From Pedobacter sp. SYP-B3415 (lineage in GTDB: Bacteria > Bacteroidota > Bacteroidia > Sphingobacteriales > Sphingobacteriaceae), in assembly GCF_004138205.1 (NCBI RefSeq), contig NZ_RXNQ01000001.1, forward strand, positions 124,001-188,000: a stretch of 64,000 bases of DNA. The letters run 5' to 3'. Positions 1 to 10,041 of the stretch are shown here, piece after piece. How positions within the stretch are numbered: position 1 is the first letter of the stretch; the number at the start of each line of letters is the position of its first letter. The translations under genes and the position numbers were made by a program. The notes below the pieces were generated by a model. The model saw only the letters and a list, made by a program, of their open reading frames with translations, was not told the origin of the DNA and did no database searches.

Positions 1-1552
1 CGGCGATCCTGACACCGGCTTGAAATGCCGTGTTACCGGTTTGTATATACAGCGGCTGCGCAAACTTCAGATCAAAGGCCGGTACGATCCGAAGGGCTTC
101 GACCACATCTCCCCGAACAGGATCAAGCTTTTTGAATGACAGAGGCACATCAAGCTGAAGCTGTTCACCGGCAATCAAAACGGTCAGCCGAACCGCCGGC
201 GCATCTTCATTTACCGCTTTGCCGATAAGTGCTTCGTCATCAACACTGAACTGTGAAGCTGTTTTTGGCGGAGTTTTGAGCCAGAATGGCGTTGTTGGCT
301 GCAGTGATTCGGGCAGTGCTAATTCTTTCGGAATGGTGAACAGCGAATCCGCCGGCAGGCGAAGAGGCTGACTGCCCGGATTCTCACCCGGCCATCTAAC
401 GCTTTTCAGTTGCACGGGAATCCCCGCACGTTGTACAATATTAAGTTTGAACGAAAGCTTTTCGCCGGCAACTGCCTCGGGCCGGTCGGTAACAGCCTCA
501 GCCATCAGACCGGCGCAGTGCAGAATGATCCCGTCAAGCGATCTGGACTTATCTGAAACATCAAGGTTTTGCCTGACCCCAGCCAGCTTTTTCCGTAATG
601 CAATAAGCGATGGCAGGCTGGCTTCGGGCCGGGTGAAATCAAATTTTTGAATGATCTGGTCAATGGCTGTCCCGATCAACTGCTGACCGGCACGCTCCCA
701 ACCCTGCTGAATACCGTCAAACAAGCCCGACGTAGTTGGCTTTCCCGCAACATGGACAAAGTACTCAGTTCGTCTGCCCGCTACCGATTGCGTACCGGCA
801 CCCTGGCTTTTATGCAGGCTTCTGCTTAAACCTGCCAGCTCGCCATAACCCAGTCCCAGCAGCGGATCATACTGTCCTGCCGTTATTTTCAACTGCCGCT
901 CATCTGTAGTGTTGGTATTACCGAATCTGAACGTATTCCAAAGTAGTCTGGTGGATTGCCATACCTGCAGGGTTTTGAGTTGTTCGGGGAATTTTGTTTT
1001 GTCGCCGGCTGCCCGAAAAGCGTCTTCAGCTACCATAGCCGAAGCTGTATGCTGCCCGTGTCCGGCAGCTGAGGTTGGCGGGAACCGGCAGATAATCACA
1101 TCCGGTCTGAACTGCCTGATCACCCTGACTACATCGGCGGTAACGGCGTTACGGTCCCATTGTTTGAACGTATCTTCAGGATTTTTCGAAAAACCAAAGT
1201 CTATGACCCTTGTAAAAAACTGGCCCGCGCCATCAAGTTTTCTTGCTTCCAGCAATTCGTACGTCCGGATCAATCCGAGTGCAGCTCCCTGCTCGCTGCC
1301 GAGAAGATTTTGACCGCCATCGCCACGGGTTAAAGAAAGATATGCGGTATTGGCATGCGCCTCATTGACCAGCCACGACAACAAGCCTGTGTTTTCGTCG
1401 TCAGGGTGCGCGGCCAGGTAAAGTACCCTGGTCATTTTGTTAAGCTGCCTGAGTTCTTTGTAAATGGCCGAAGCAGTCATTGGCCTTACCTGCTGGGCTT
1501 CGGCGCGTATGGCAGCAAGGAGCAGGAAGATAAAACAGAAGTTTCTAGTCAT
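1..1552 (-). CDS. Secreted PIG-L family deacetylase, N-terminal part (C-terminus outside window)
   Basis: Read on the minus strand from the ATG at 1552; the frame stays open to base 1, so at least 517 residues are present and the stop lies outside. Residues 1-20 look like a signal peptide. Residues 48-53 read AHPDDE, the zinc-binding motif of PIG-L/LmbE N-acetylglucosamine deacetylases, followed by a SLTRGDGGQN-like stretch typical of the large Bacteroidota branch. Family knowledge: PIG-L enzymes remove N-acetyl groups from amino sugars or sugar conjugates. The long region after the catalytic domain is not assigned. Substrate unknown; the export signal suggests a periplasmic role. It is divergent from the sensor kinase at 1709. 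Confidence 0.88.
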   Translation of the reverse strand, partial: MTRNFCFIFLLLAAIRAEAQQVRPMTASAIYKELRQLNKMTRVLYLAAHPDDENTGLLSWLVNEAHANTAYLSLTRGDGGQNLLGSEQGAALGLIRTYELLEARKLDGAGQFFTRVIDFGFSKNPEDTFKQWDRNAVTADVVRVIRQFRPDVIICRFPPTSAAGHGQHTASAMVAEDAFRAAGDKTKFPEQLKTLQVWQSTRLLWNTFRFGNTNTTDERQLKITAGQYDPLLGLGYGELAGLSRSLHKSQGAGTQSVAGRRTEYFVHVAGKPTTSGLFDGIQQGWERAGQQLIGTAIDQIIQKFDFTRPEASLPSLIALRKKLAGVRQNLDVSDKSRSLDGIILHCAGLMAEAVTDRPEAVAGEKLSFKLNIVQRAGIPVQLKSVRWPGENPGSQPLRLPADSLFTIPKELALPESLQPTTPFWLKTPPKTASQFSVDDEALIGKAVNEDAPAVRLTVLIAGEQLQLDVPLSFKKLDPVRGDVVEALRIVPAFDLKFAQPLYIQTGNTAFQAGVRIA

Positions 1553-1690
1553 AAACTATGGGGTATACCCTAATTTTTAAAAGTAGGCAATTTACCCCGA
1601 CCGGCAGACTTTTAAGAAAATTGTTACGTAAAAACCCGGCTGGCGCGGCGCAGATCATATAAATAATATCACCATGAAGCCGTAGTTACG

Positions 1691-1698
1691 TATCTTTG
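1691..1698 (+). promoter_or_regulatory. Bacteroidota -7 box upstream of the TPR sensor kinase
   Basis: TATCTTTG matches the consensus TAnnTTTG exactly and lies 10 nt before the ATG at 1709. No TTTG -33 element is visible at normal spacing, so only half of the promoter is supported. Confidence 0.4.
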
Positions 1699-1708
1699 CG
1701 AGATCAGA

Positions 1709-3658
1709 ATGAAGCTCAGATTTTTTTGTGTGACCGTGATATTGTTGCTGACAGCCAAAGCAAGCGTTTGCAGTGCTTTGCAGGGTAGGCGGCATGCCGA
1801 AAAAAGCATCGAAGCTTACCAGGAAGAAATCGGGTTTTACCGTTATTATAAACCTGATTCTGCCGAACTTCTGGCCAGGCAGGCTTACGCGCGGTTTGAA
1901 AAACGCGGAAATCTCGGCGGCATGGCGGCTATGCTCCGGGAACTCGGTATGATTGACGATAACCTGGGCATGTCTGATGATGCGCGCCAGAAATACGGTC
2001 GTGCGCTTACCCTGTACAGGCGCGAACGCAACCAGAAGGGTGAGGCAAGTGTTCTGATCAGGATAGGTGTCGTTGAGCTTCGCAAGGGCAACTATGATAA
2101 AGCCATGGCACGCTTCATCGCCGCCCTGAAAATCAATGAGGCCCTGCGTGAATACCGCGGCATAGTAGAGGCCCGCAATACCATTGGCGAAGTCTATCTG
2201 GCCAGGAAAACATTTCCCGAAGCGCTTGTTCAATTTAAACTCGCCGAAAAAGCCGCAGCCAAAGCTCCCCTTTCAAGTATCACATTAAACATGTATACGA
2301 ATTTCGGCAATGCGTATAAGGGTCTTGACTCTATATCCCGCGCTGAAAGTTACCTGAAGAAAGGACTTGCGCTGAGCAAGGAAAAAAATTATGCGGGCCT
2401 CCATATCACACTGCTCAACACGCTGGCATCGGTTTATGCAAAAGACGGCCAGACAGCTGAAGCCATTAAACTGCAGCTTGCCGCGCTTAAAAAATCGCGG
2501 GAAATTCAAAATTATCTCCGGGAGGTACAGACCCTGCGCGGACTGGCCGACAATTACAAATCAGACCCGGCAAAACAACTTGCCTACCTGACCGATGCAC
2601 TTAAGCTGGCAGCCGAAAAAAAAGCTTTTAAACAGCAGATTGATATATATGCTGCCTTAAGTGATATTTATAAAAAACGGGGTGACTATAAACGCGCACT
2701 GGAACTTGCAAAACAAAGTTATGCCCTTGCTGATAGTCTTTATTACCAGTCTGCCGGCCAGCGTATTGCCAATATCAGTGCAAATTATGAGAAGGAAAAA
2801 TCTGATGCCGAGCTCAGAGAACTCCGTCTGCTGAACAGTAAAAAAAGCCTGCAGCAATCAGTTACGTTTTTTGTGGCGGTGGCTATACTCGCCATGTTTG
2901 TCATCCTTGCAGTCTATTTTTTCAGGGTTCGGAGTCTGAACAGAAAGCTGACGGCATCCAATACGGTAAAGGACAAGCTCTTTTCAGTGCTGGGGCATGA
3001 TCTCCGGGCACCATTTGCATCAATTGTGAACTTGCTGTTTCTTATTAATGATGACGATCTTTCGGCAGCCGAACGCAGCGAACTTATTCATAAACTCTCT
3101 ATAAAATGTAACGCCTCACTCGAAACGCTGAACAATTTGCTTCGCTGGGGCGAGATGCAGATTAAAGGTATAAGGGTGAATCTGAAAGATTTTGATCCTG
3201 TTCCTGTAATTGAAAGAAATCTGCAGTTTGTAACTGACCGTGCAGAAGATAAAAACATCACCGTCGAGAACCTGGTGCCTGCCGCCGGTGAGATGCCTTT
3301 GCTGCATGCAGATCCCGACCATTTTGATTTTGTGATCCGGAACTTGCTTGGCAATGCGCTGAAATTTACGCAGAGCGGAGGCCGGGTTACGCTCAGCAGC
3401 GGGATTACCCCTTCGGGCGATATATGTTTCGAGGTAGCAGATACGGGTGTTGGTATTCCCGAAAGCCGGCTTAAAAATCTTTTCACACCAGGCACAATAA
3501 GCCAGAAAGGTACAGCCGCAGAGATTGGAACGGGGCTCGGACTGTTGTTAAGTCAGGAATTTACAGGGTTGAGCGGGGGCAGGCTAAGCGTAACAAGCAC
3601 GATGGGCGAAGGGAGCACGTTCAGACTTACGCTCCCGGCCGCACAGCAGGCGGGCTAA
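1709..3658 (+). CDS. TPR-containing sensor histidine kinase (orphan)
   Basis: 649 aa. A signal peptide (residues 1-23) is followed by about 320 residues of TPR-like helical repeats, presumably periplasmic, one membrane helix at 383-405, then a cytoplasmic kinase. The HisKA phospho-acceptor is H430 in GHDLRAPF. The ATPase has an N box (NLLGNALKF, 545-553), DTGVG (578-582) and GTGLGL (607-612). Family knowledge: Bacteroidota TPR kinases autophosphorylate and pass phosphate to a response regulator. No regulator or receiver domain is in or beside the gene, so its partner must be elsewhere. Its stop overlaps that of the convergent glpR by 4 bp. Ligand unknown. Confidence 0.88.
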   Translation: MKLRFFCVTVILLLTAKASVCSALQGRRHAEKSIEAYQEEIGFYRYYKPDSAELLARQAYARFEKRGNLGGMAAMLRELGMIDDNLGMSDDARQKYGRALTLYRRERNQKGEASVLIRIGVVELRKGNYDKAMARFIAALKINEALREYRGIVEARNTIGEVYLARKTFPEALVQFKLAEKAAAKAPLSSITLNMYTNFGNAYKGLDSISRAESYLKKGLALSKEKNYAGLHITLLNTLASVYAKDGQTAEAIKLQLAALKKSREIQNYLREVQTLRGLADNYKSDPAKQLAYLTDALKLAAEKKAFKQQIDIYAALSDIYKKRGDYKRALELAKQSYALADSLYYQSAGQRIANISANYEKEKSDAELRELRLLNSKKSLQQSVTFFVAVAILAMFVILAVYFFRVRSLNRKLTASNTVKDKLFSVLGHDLRAPFASIVNLLFLINDDDLSAAERSELIHKLSIKCNASLETLNNLLRWGEMQIKGIRVNLKDFDPVPVIERNLQFVTDRAEDKNITVENLVPAAGEMPLLHADPDHFDFVIRNLLGNALKFTQSGGRVTLSSGITPSGDICFEVADTGVGIPESRLKNLFTPGTISQKGTAAEIGTGLGLLLSQEFTGLSGGRLSVTSTMGEGSTFRLTLPAAQQAG

Positions 3659-4419
3659 ACAAGCGTTACCTTAACACCCGAACGTTCAAGATGCTGAAGC
3701 ACGCTGTCAGGTATACCATTGTCGGTTATAATCTGATCTATTTCTTCCAGACCGCAGATCTTACCGAAACCGCGCTTGCCAAACTTTGTTGAATCTGCCA
3801 GCACGATGGTTTTCTGGGAACACCCGATCATTTGCCTGTTCAGATGGGCTTCCATCGGATTGGTAGTCGTCAGACCATATTCCAGATCTATTCCATCCAC
3901 TCCAAGAAAAAGTTTGGTACAGAAGAAATCGCGCAAAACGTTTTCAGCATAGATGCCGGTTACCGAAGACGAGCTTTTCCTTAGAAGGCCGCCCAATTGC
4001 ATCACCTCGATCCCCGGATTCCTTACCAGCTCCAGGGCCACATTCAGCGCTGACGTAATAACGGTGATATTCAGGTTCTGCGGAATATTGCGGGCAAATG
4101 CCTGTACGGTAGTTCCCGATGCAATCACAATAGAATCATTTTCCTGCAGAAGCGCAGCAGCCTGCAGGCCAATGTTGTTTTTTTCTGCAGACATGATCTG
4201 TTCCTTTTCATTCACAGGCCGGTCTACAGTATAGGGATTGTTCACCGTAGCGCCGCCATGTGTGCGGTACAGCAGATTTTTTTCTTCCAATAATTTTAAG
4301 TCTTTTCTGATAGTTACTGAAGAAACATTCAGCTCCTTGCACAGATCAACGACGTTGATATACTGATCTTTTTGCAGCTTACTTAATATTATCTGATGTC
4401 TTTCCGCCAGGGTGATCAT
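3655..4419 (-). CDS. glpR: DeoR/GlpR-family transcriptional repressor, probable glycerol regulon regulator
   Basis: 254 aa, full length for the family. Residues 1-57 form the DeoR winged helix (LSKLQKDQYINVVDLCKEL, then SVTIRKDLKLLEE), and residues about 60-75 carry the family YRTHGGA motif. The rest is the sugar-phosphate-sensing DeoR C domain. It is divergent from glpD-glpK-glpF, the classical arrangement for a GlpR that is released from DNA by glycerol 3-phosphate. The effector is inferred from context, not from residues. The shared intergenic region contains palindromes (4484-4507) that could be its operator. Confidence 0.85.
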   Translation of the reverse strand: MITLAERHQIILSKLQKDQYINVVDLCKELNVSSVTIRKDLKLLEEKNLLYRTHGGATVNNPYTVDRPVNEKEQIMSAEKNNIGLQAAALLQENDSIVIASGTTVQAFARNIPQNLNITVITSALNVALELVRNPGIEVMQLGGLLRKSSSSVTGIYAENVLRDFFCTKLFLGVDGIDLEYGLTTTNPMEAHLNRQMIGCSQKTIVLADSTKFGKRGFGKICGLEEIDQIITDNGIPDSVLQHLERSGVKVTLV

Positions 4420-4437
4420 TCAATTGAAATTTGTTTG

Positions 4438-4466
4438 CAAAGTAATTAATAAAAGTGGCTAACAAA
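4438..4466 (-). promoter_or_regulatory. Candidate glpR promoter
   Basis: On the minus strand TTTG (4463-4466) is followed after 17 nt by TTACTTTG (4438-4445), one mismatch from the -7 consensus TAnnTTTG. Transcription would start about 12-15 nt before the glpR ATG at 4419. Confidence 0.4.
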
Positions 4467-4483
4467 GAATTTTTCAAATAAAT

Positions 4484-4507
4484 GAACCCTTGTTCAAGGT
4501 TTCGAAA
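4484..4507. promoter_or_regulatory. Candidate GlpR operator palindromes
   Basis: GAACCCTTGTTCAAGGTTTC (4484-4503) is an inverted repeat of two 9-nt arms around TT with one mismatched pair. It overlaps the perfect palindrome TTTCGAAA (4500-4507). Both lie between the divergent glpR and glpD starts, where an autoregulating repressor would bind. Assignment to GlpR is by position only. Confidence 0.35.
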
Positions 4508-4555
4508 ATGATTTCTTATAATTGCGTATTATTTCATTTTATTTTTTTTAAGTCC

Positions 4556-6163
4556 ATGAAAAGAAATCATCCGCTCGACATTTCCGGATCTGCCAATTAC
4601 GACATTTTAATAATTGGCGGCGGGGCAACGGGCCTGGGAATTGCTGTCGATGCGGCCTCGCGGGGTTTGAAAACGGTTTTGATCGAGCAGTCAGATTTTG
4701 CCAAGGGTACATCAAGCCGCAGTACCAAACTTGTTCATGGCGGCGTACGTTATCTTGCCCAGGGCGATATCAAACTTGTCTACAGCGCCTTGCACGAACG
4801 GGGCATGCTGCAGCAGAACGCTCCGCACCTGGTCAAAAAAGAGGCCTTTATCATTCCCTGTTATTCGTGGTTTGCCATAGCAAAATATCTTGTCGGACTA
4901 AAATTTTATGATTTGCTGGCTGGAAGGTTTAGTTTTGGCAAATCGGAGTTTCTTTCAAAAGGAGAAGTAAGCAAACTGCTTCCGGGCATAAAAACGAAAG
5001 GACTTAAAGGCGGCATTCGTTATTTCGACGGTAAGTTTGATGACGCACGCCTGGCCCTCAATCTTGCACAAACTGCTGCTGAAGAAGGTGCAACACTTGC
5101 CACTTATATGAAAGTTACCGGTCTGCTGCGTGATACGTCAGGGAAGGTTGCCGGAGCCGAGGTAAGCGACCTGATTACGGGCGAGACCCACACCATCAGG
5201 GCAAAATCAGTTATCAATGCAACCGGCGTGTTTGTCAATGATATTTTAAATATGAATACGCCGAACGCGCCAAAGCTTGTCAGGCCCAGCCAGGGCGTAC
5301 ATGTTGTGCTTGACAAGGCATTTTTGGATACGGAGGTAGCGCTTATGATACCGGAAACATCAGATGGCCGCGTATTATTTGCTGTACCCTGGCACGAACA
5401 CCTGCTGGTAGGAACAACAGATACGCCGCTTGATGAAAGTGACCTGGAACCGCGTGCGCTTGACCAGGAAGTATCTTTCATTTTAAATACGGCAGCAGGT
5501 TATTTTAATATTAAACCGAAAGAAAGCGATATCCTGTCGGTATTTTCCGGCCTGCGGCCACTTGCCGCACCTTCTGACAAGGACGGGACCAGTACCAAAG
5601 AGATCAGCCGCGACCATAAACTGATCGTATCGGGATCAGGACTGATCACCATTACCGGTGGAAAATGGACCACCTACCGGAAAATGGCCGAGGAAACCGT
5701 AGACCTGGCCGTGAAGAACCACCAGTTGTCTGCCAAACCCTGCATAACCAAAACACTGCCGATTCATGGTGCTTCGGCCGGGCTGGGTAGCGACAACCTA
5801 TCCGTTTACGGGTCTGACCGGGGGCATATTGAAAATATGATGAATGTGAGCCCGGAGTTAAGGAAGCGCATTCATCCCGCCTACCCTTATACTGTAGCTG
5901 AGGTGGAATGGATTTGCAAAAACGAGCGGGTGGAAATGGTGGAAGACGTATTGTCAAGACGCCTGCGCGTGCTCTTTTTCGATGCTGCTGCAGCCATAGA
6001 AATGGCAGCCCCCGTGGCATCGATCATGGCAAGGGTCTTCAACCGGGATGAAGCCTGGCAAAAAAATCAGACAGAAACTTTTTCAAAACTTGCAGAAGGC
6101 TATCTTTATAAAAATTCCGGCCGGCAGCAGGAAAAAAATCTACATAACCAAGCCAAATACTAA
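4556..6163 (+). CDS. glpD: Aerobic glycerol-3-phosphate dehydrogenase (FAD)
   Basis: Oxidises glycerol 3-phosphate to dihydroxyacetone phosphate, passing electrons to the quinone pool at the membrane. 535 aa from the ATG at 4556. The frame can be extended to a TTG at 4490, but that would add 22 hydrophobic, unconserved residues and run through the candidate operator. The FAD-binding GGGATG is at 21-26, followed by the GlpD signature [23 protein letters not shown] and a C-terminal DAO_C domain are also present. It is the first gene of glpDKF, 14 nt before glpK. Confidence 0.95.
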   Translation: MKRNHPLDISGSANYDILIIGGGATGLGIAVDAASRGLKTVLIEQSDFAKGTSSRSTKLVHGGVRYLAQGDIKLVYSALHERGMLQQNAPHLVKKEAFIIPCYSWFAIAKYLVGLKFYDLLAGRFSFGKSEFLSKGEVSKLLPGIKTKGLKGGIRYFDGKFDDARLALNLAQTAAEEGATLATYMKVTGLLRDTSGKVAGAEVSDLITGETHTIRAKSVINATGVFVNDILNMNTPNAPKLVRPSQGVHVVLDKAFLDTEVALMIPETSDGRVLFAVPWHEHLLVGTTDTPLDESDLEPRALDQEVSFILNTAAGYFNIKPKESDILSVFSGLRPLAAPSDKDGTSTKEISRDHKLIVSGSGLITITGGKWTTYRKMAEETVDLAVKNHQLSAKPCITKTLPIHGASAGLGSDNLSVYGSDRGHIENMMNVSPELRKRIHPAYPYTVAEVEWICKNERVEMVEDVLSRRLRVLFFDAAAAIEMAAPVASIMARVFNRDEAWQKNQTETFSKLAEGYLYKNSGRQQEKNLHNQAKY

Positions 6164-6177
6164 ACCGAAACCAATAC

Positions 6178-7668
6178 ATGGAGCAATACATCTTATCGCT
6201 CGACCAGGGAACCACCAGCTCGAGAGCGATCGTGTTTGACAAAAACGGAGACATCGTTTCCATTGCACAAAAAGAATTTAAGCAGTACTACCCGAAAGCC
6301 GGATGGGTTGAACATGACCCGCAGGAAATCTGGTCATCGCAGATTGCCGTTGCCGCCGAAGCAATTTCAAAAGCAGGGCTCATGGCCCGTCAGATCAACG
6401 CGATTGGCATTACCAATCAGCGGGAAACCACTGTGGTCTGGGACAGGGAAACCGGCGAGCCGGTTTACAACGCCATTGTGTGGCAGGATCGGCGCATGGC
6501 AACGTACTGTGACAGCGTAAAAAAAGAAACCTGGAATGACAGTATCCAGAAAAAGACAGGTTTGATTATCGATTCTTATTTTTCGGCGGTCAAGATAAAG
6601 TGGATTCTGGACGAAGTTCCCGGCGCACGCGAAAAAGCAGAGGCGGGTAAACTTGCGTTCGGCACTGTAGACAGCTGGCTCATCTGGAAGCTGACTGCCG
6701 GAGCAGAACACATTACAGACGTAACGAACGCCTCGCGGACGCTTCTTTACAACATCAATACCCTTCAGTGGGATACCGACATGGCTAAACATTTCGGCAT
6801 TCCGCTCAGTATGCTCCCAGCGGTAAAATCATCAAGTGAGGTGTATTGCAAGACCTCCGGACAGATATTCGCGCACCAGATTCCTATTGCGGGGATTGCC
6901 GGCGATCAGCAGTCTGCCCTTTTCGGACAGATGTGCACCCAGCCGGGAATGGTAAAAAACACCTATGGCACCGGATGTTTCATGCTGATGAACATTGGCA
7001 ACGACCCTAAACTCTCAACACATAATCTGCTTACAACAATTGCATGGAAAATCGGAGACAAGGTTTCCTATGCGCTTGAAGGGAGCATTTTTATCGCCGG
7101 AGCGGTCGTACAGTGGCTCCGCGACGAACTCAAGCTCATCAGCACCTCTGCCGATGTGGAGCACCTGGCTAATACTGTGCCGGATACCCAGGGTGTCTAT
7201 GTTGTTCCTGCATTTGCCGGTCTCGGCGCACCATACTGGGATCAGCATGCGCGCGGTACAATTACAGGAATTACCCGCGGTACCAATGCCGCTCACTTTG
7301 CCCGGGCTGCCCTTGAAAGCATTGCTTACCAGACGCGCGATGTACTGAAAGCGATGGAAGCCGATGCAGGTACCGCCATCAAGGAACTTCGCGTGGACGG
7401 CGGCGCCACCGCCAACAACCTGCTTATGCAGTTCCAGGCAGACCTGTTGCAGTGTCAGGTCATCAGACCGGAAGTCACTGAAGTTACAGCGATTGGTGCT
7501 GCATACCTGGCGGGTCTGGCCACCGGCTTCTGGGGCAGCATTGAAGAAATTGGCTCGCAGTGGAAAATAGACCGCAATTTCGATCCCGGCGACGATGCTG
7601 CAAATGCAGAACGTATTAAAGGCTGGAATCGTGCCGTGAGAGCCGCACGCGCAAACGCAGAAGACTAA
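6178..7668 (+). CDS. glpK: Glycerol kinase
   Basis: Phosphorylates glycerol with ATP to give glycerol 3-phosphate in the cytoplasm. 496 aa, the usual FGGY-kinase length. [10 protein letters not shown] at the N-terminus is the ATP-phosphate-binding loop. [13 protein letters not shown], a [13 protein letters not shown] stretch and the FGGY C-terminal signature region with [19 protein letters not shown] follow. It lies between glpD and glpF with gaps of 14 and 21 nt, so the three genes are almost certainly one transcript. Confidence 0.97.
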   Translation: MEQYILSLDQGTTSSRAIVFDKNGDIVSIAQKEFKQYYPKAGWVEHDPQEIWSSQIAVAAEAISKAGLMARQINAIGITNQRETTVVWDRETGEPVYNAIVWQDRRMATYCDSVKKETWNDSIQKKTGLIIDSYFSAVKIKWILDEVPGAREKAEAGKLAFGTVDSWLIWKLTAGAEHITDVTNASRTLLYNINTLQWDTDMAKHFGIPLSMLPAVKSSSEVYCKTSGQIFAHQIPIAGIAGDQQSALFGQMCTQPGMVKNTYGTGCFMLMNIGNDPKLSTHNLLTTIAWKIGDKVSYALEGSIFIAGAVVQWLRDELKLISTSADVEHLANTVPDTQGVYVVPAFAGLGAPYWDQHARGTITGITRGTNAAHFARAALESIAYQTRDVLKAMEADAGTAIKELRVDGGATANNLLMQFQADLLQCQVIRPEVTEVTAIGAAYLAGLATGFWGSIEEIGSQWKIDRNFDPGDDAANAERIKGWNRAVRAARANAED

Positions 7669-7689
7669 CCAAACAAACCGGAAAATACA

Positions 7690-8421
7690 ATGAATGAATT
7701 TTTTGCTGAGCTGATCGGGACGTTTCTGGTCATCTTACTCGGGAACGGCGTGGTCGCCAATGTCGTGCTTACAGGTACGAAAGGACATGGCGGCGGCTGG
7801 ATCGTGATTACGACCGCATGGGCCATGGCTGTGTTTGTTGGTGTTGTGGTTGCTGCACCTTACAGCGGTGCACACCTCAATCCGGCCGTAACGCTTGCAC
7901 TTGCCATTACCCAGAAATTTCAGTGGGTCAATGTTCCCTATTACATCCTCTCGCAATTAACCGGCGGCATATTGGGTGCTACAACCGTATGGATCTTTTA
8001 TCGCGATCATTTCAATGCTACCGAAGACCAGGGCCTTAAACGCGCCTGCTTCTGCACGTCCCCGGCTATCAAAAACAAGTTCTCAAACCTTTTCAGTGAG
8101 ATTATCGGGACCTTCGTGCTCATATTTGTGATCTTTTATTTTACCAACGCCGAGCTGGGCACTGAAAAAACGCCGATAGGCCTCGGATCTATCGGCGCGC
8201 TGCCTGTGGCGCTGCTGGTATGGGTACTGGGATTGTCGCTCGGAGGCACGACCGGCTATGCAATCAACCCTGTCCGTGATTTTGCACCGCGTTTAACGCA
8301 TGCTTTGTTGCCGATAAAAGGTAAGGGCGACAGCGAATGGGACTATGCGTGGGTACCGGTCGTCGGACCACTCATCGGCGCAGTACTTGCCGGTTTGCTG
8401 TACCATGCTTTAAACTTATAA
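7690..8421 (+). CDS. glpF: Glycerol facilitator (MIP/aquaporin family)
   Basis: 243 aa inner-membrane channel with six predicted helices and two re-entrant loops. The first loop motif is the canonical GAHLNPAVT. The second reads INPVRDFAPR, with NPV in place of the usual NPA; the D after NPVR is the residue that marks glyceroporins as opposed to water-selective aquaporins. With glpK directly upstream, glycerol uptake is the likely role. Last gene of glpDKF, followed by a strong stem-loop at 8425-8447. Confidence 0.93.
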   Translation: MNEFFAELIGTFLVILLGNGVVANVVLTGTKGHGGGWIVITTAWAMAVFVGVVVAAPYSGAHLNPAVTLALAITQKFQWVNVPYYILSQLTGGILGATTVWIFYRDHFNATEDQGLKRACFCTSPAIKNKFSNLFSEIIGTFVLIFVIFYFTNAELGTEKTPIGLGSIGALPVALLVWVLGLSLGGTTGYAINPVRDFAPRLTHALLPIKGKGDSEWDYAWVPVVGPLIGAVLAGLLYHALNL

Positions 8422-8424
8422 TCG

Positions 8425-8447
8425 TGGCCGGCGTAAAAAGCCGGCCA
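8425..8447. terminator. Stem-loop terminator between glpF and the convergent oxidoreductase
   Basis: Perfect 8-bp stem TGGCCGGC/GCCGGCCA around a GTAAAAA loop, located between two convergent stop codons, so it can serve both strands. The T-tract is short. Confidence 0.65.
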
Positions 8448-8449
8448 TT

Positions 8450-9835
8450 TCAGCTTTCCAGGGACATGAAAAGGTTATTCAGCGACTCCGCGTACAGCGG
8501 GTGGGCAAATGTTGCATACCGGATCTCCTCCCAGGTCAGTCCACCCATCATCGCCAGCTGCAGCATCGTCATCACTTCGCCCCCAGACTCACCGATAATG
8601 CAGGCACCCAGAATTTTCTTGGTTTTCCGGTCAACAATAGCCTTCATGAAACCCTGCGTATCATCTGTTTCAATCGCCCTGGCAACGCTCGCCATAGGCA
8701 GTTTGGCGCACTGGTAGTCGATCCCCGCATCAATTGCCTCCATTTCATTGATGCCTACCCGCCCAAGCTGCGGATCGGTAAACATGCAGTATGGCACCAT
8801 TCGTCCCCTGACGGACTGCTTTTTACCTGTCAGTATCCCTTGCATCAGCTGATAATGATCGTTATAGGCTATGTGTGTAAAGGCGGGGCCACCCTTCACA
8901 TCGCCAAGTGCAAAGACACCCGGCACATGGGTCTCGAGAAATTCGTCGACCAGGATATGTCCTTTCTCATTACGTTTTATTCCGGTTGACTCCAGCCCAA
9001 GATCGCGCGTCTGCGGCTCGCGTCCGAAAGCGAGCAACAGGTGGCTACAGGTAATTGAACGCTGCTTCCCTTGATGACTTACGGCCACCTGAATGCGGTT
9101 ATTTCCGTAATTGCGCATCTCTACAACTTCTGCATCAGTGAGGACGTTTATCTTTTCATTCTTAAATACATCACTGATCACTGCACAGGCATCCGCGTCC
9201 TCCTGGGGCAGCAGCCGGTCGCCCTGCTCGATGAGTGTCACTTTTGCTCCGAGCCGCTTAAATAACTGTGCATATTCTAATCCGATATAACCACCGCCCG
9301 CTACAACCAGGTGCGCCGGAACTTCATCGAGGTCTAGTATTGTTTCAGACGTAAGATAATTTACGGTTCGCAATCCCGGAATTTCCGGCAACAGGGGCTT
9401 TGCACCCGTATTGATAAAGATCAGTTCGGCCGTAAATACCCCGGCCTGGCTGCCGGTGTTGCGCACCTCAATGATATGGTCGGCTGTAAACACCGCGGTT
9501 CCATACAGCAGCGTAAGCCCCGGAGTTTCTTCGATACCATCTTCTGCACTCGCGCGGAAGCGATCTGTTATTGCGCCGGTCCGGGCACGTATGCGATCAA
9601 AATTAACTTCGAAAGAGGGGATCGTTATACCATAGTTATCACTTTTCCCGGCAAGATACGCCATTCGTGCTGAGGCGATCATGGTTTTGGTTGGTGTACA
9701 GCCATCATTAATACATGTTCCGCCTATCCGGCGTTTCTCTATCAACAGCGTCTTTTTGCCTGCCCTGGCAAGTTTTTTTGCCATCGGCATACCTGCCTGC
9801 CCCGCACCAATTACAATTGCATCAAATTTTCTCAT
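8450..9835 (-). CDS. FAD/NAD(P)-dependent disulfide oxidoreductase, mercuric-reductase-like
   Basis: 461 aa from the ATG at 9835 (MRKFDAIVIGAG); the frame extends to 9856, but MRKF places the FAD motif normally. FAD-binding GAGQAG starts near residue 10. The redox pair is C41 and C46 in GGTCINDGCTPTK. A second Rossmann motif (GGGYIGLEYA), an ALGDVKGG FAD-binding stretch and a C-terminal HPLYAE (the His-Glu pair) follow. It lacks the MerA metal-binding domain and terminal cysteines, and the lipoamide dehydrogenase GGTCLNVGCIPSK form, so it belongs to the uncharacterised MerA-like branch. Substrate unknown. Neighbours give no pathway. Confidence 0.85.
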   Translation of the reverse strand: MRKFDAIVIGAGQAGMPMAKKLARAGKKTLLIEKRRIGGTCINDGCTPTKTMIASARMAYLAGKSDNYGITIPSFEVNFDRIRARTGAITDRFRASAEDGIEETPGLTLLYGTAVFTADHIIEVRNTGSQAGVFTAELIFINTGAKPLLPEIPGLRTVNYLTSETILDLDEVPAHLVVAGGGYIGLEYAQLFKRLGAKVTLIEQGDRLLPQEDADACAVISDVFKNEKINVLTDAEVVEMRNYGNNRIQVAVSHQGKQRSITCSHLLLAFGREPQTRDLGLESTGIKRNEKGHILVDEFLETHVPGVFALGDVKGGPAFTHIAYNDHYQLMQGILTGKKQSVRGRMVPYCMFTDPQLGRVGINEMEAIDAGIDYQCAKLPMASVARAIETDDTQGFMKAIVDRKTKKILGACIIGESGGEVMTMLQLAMMGGLTWEEIRYATFAHPLYAESLNNLFMSLES

Positions 9836-10041
9836 ACGCATTCCGGAGATTTGCATGATTCCGGTTGCACAGCTGTGCTTCCGGGAAATCGCGGCGTGGA
9901 CGTTTGTTTGTGACCGGCTGAAAGGCGCGTCCGTTTCTCCGGGTTATAAACCCCTACTCGTCCTGAAATGTTCTCTGCCTTATTGAAATGAAAAGAGGCA
10001 TGCAGCAGGCATACTAAACCGGCGTATTCTGAGTTCTGTTT

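Noticed and set aside
1655..2233. 192-codon minus-strand frame opposite the TPR kinase
   Set aside because: Antisense shadow of the TPR region with no supporting signal.
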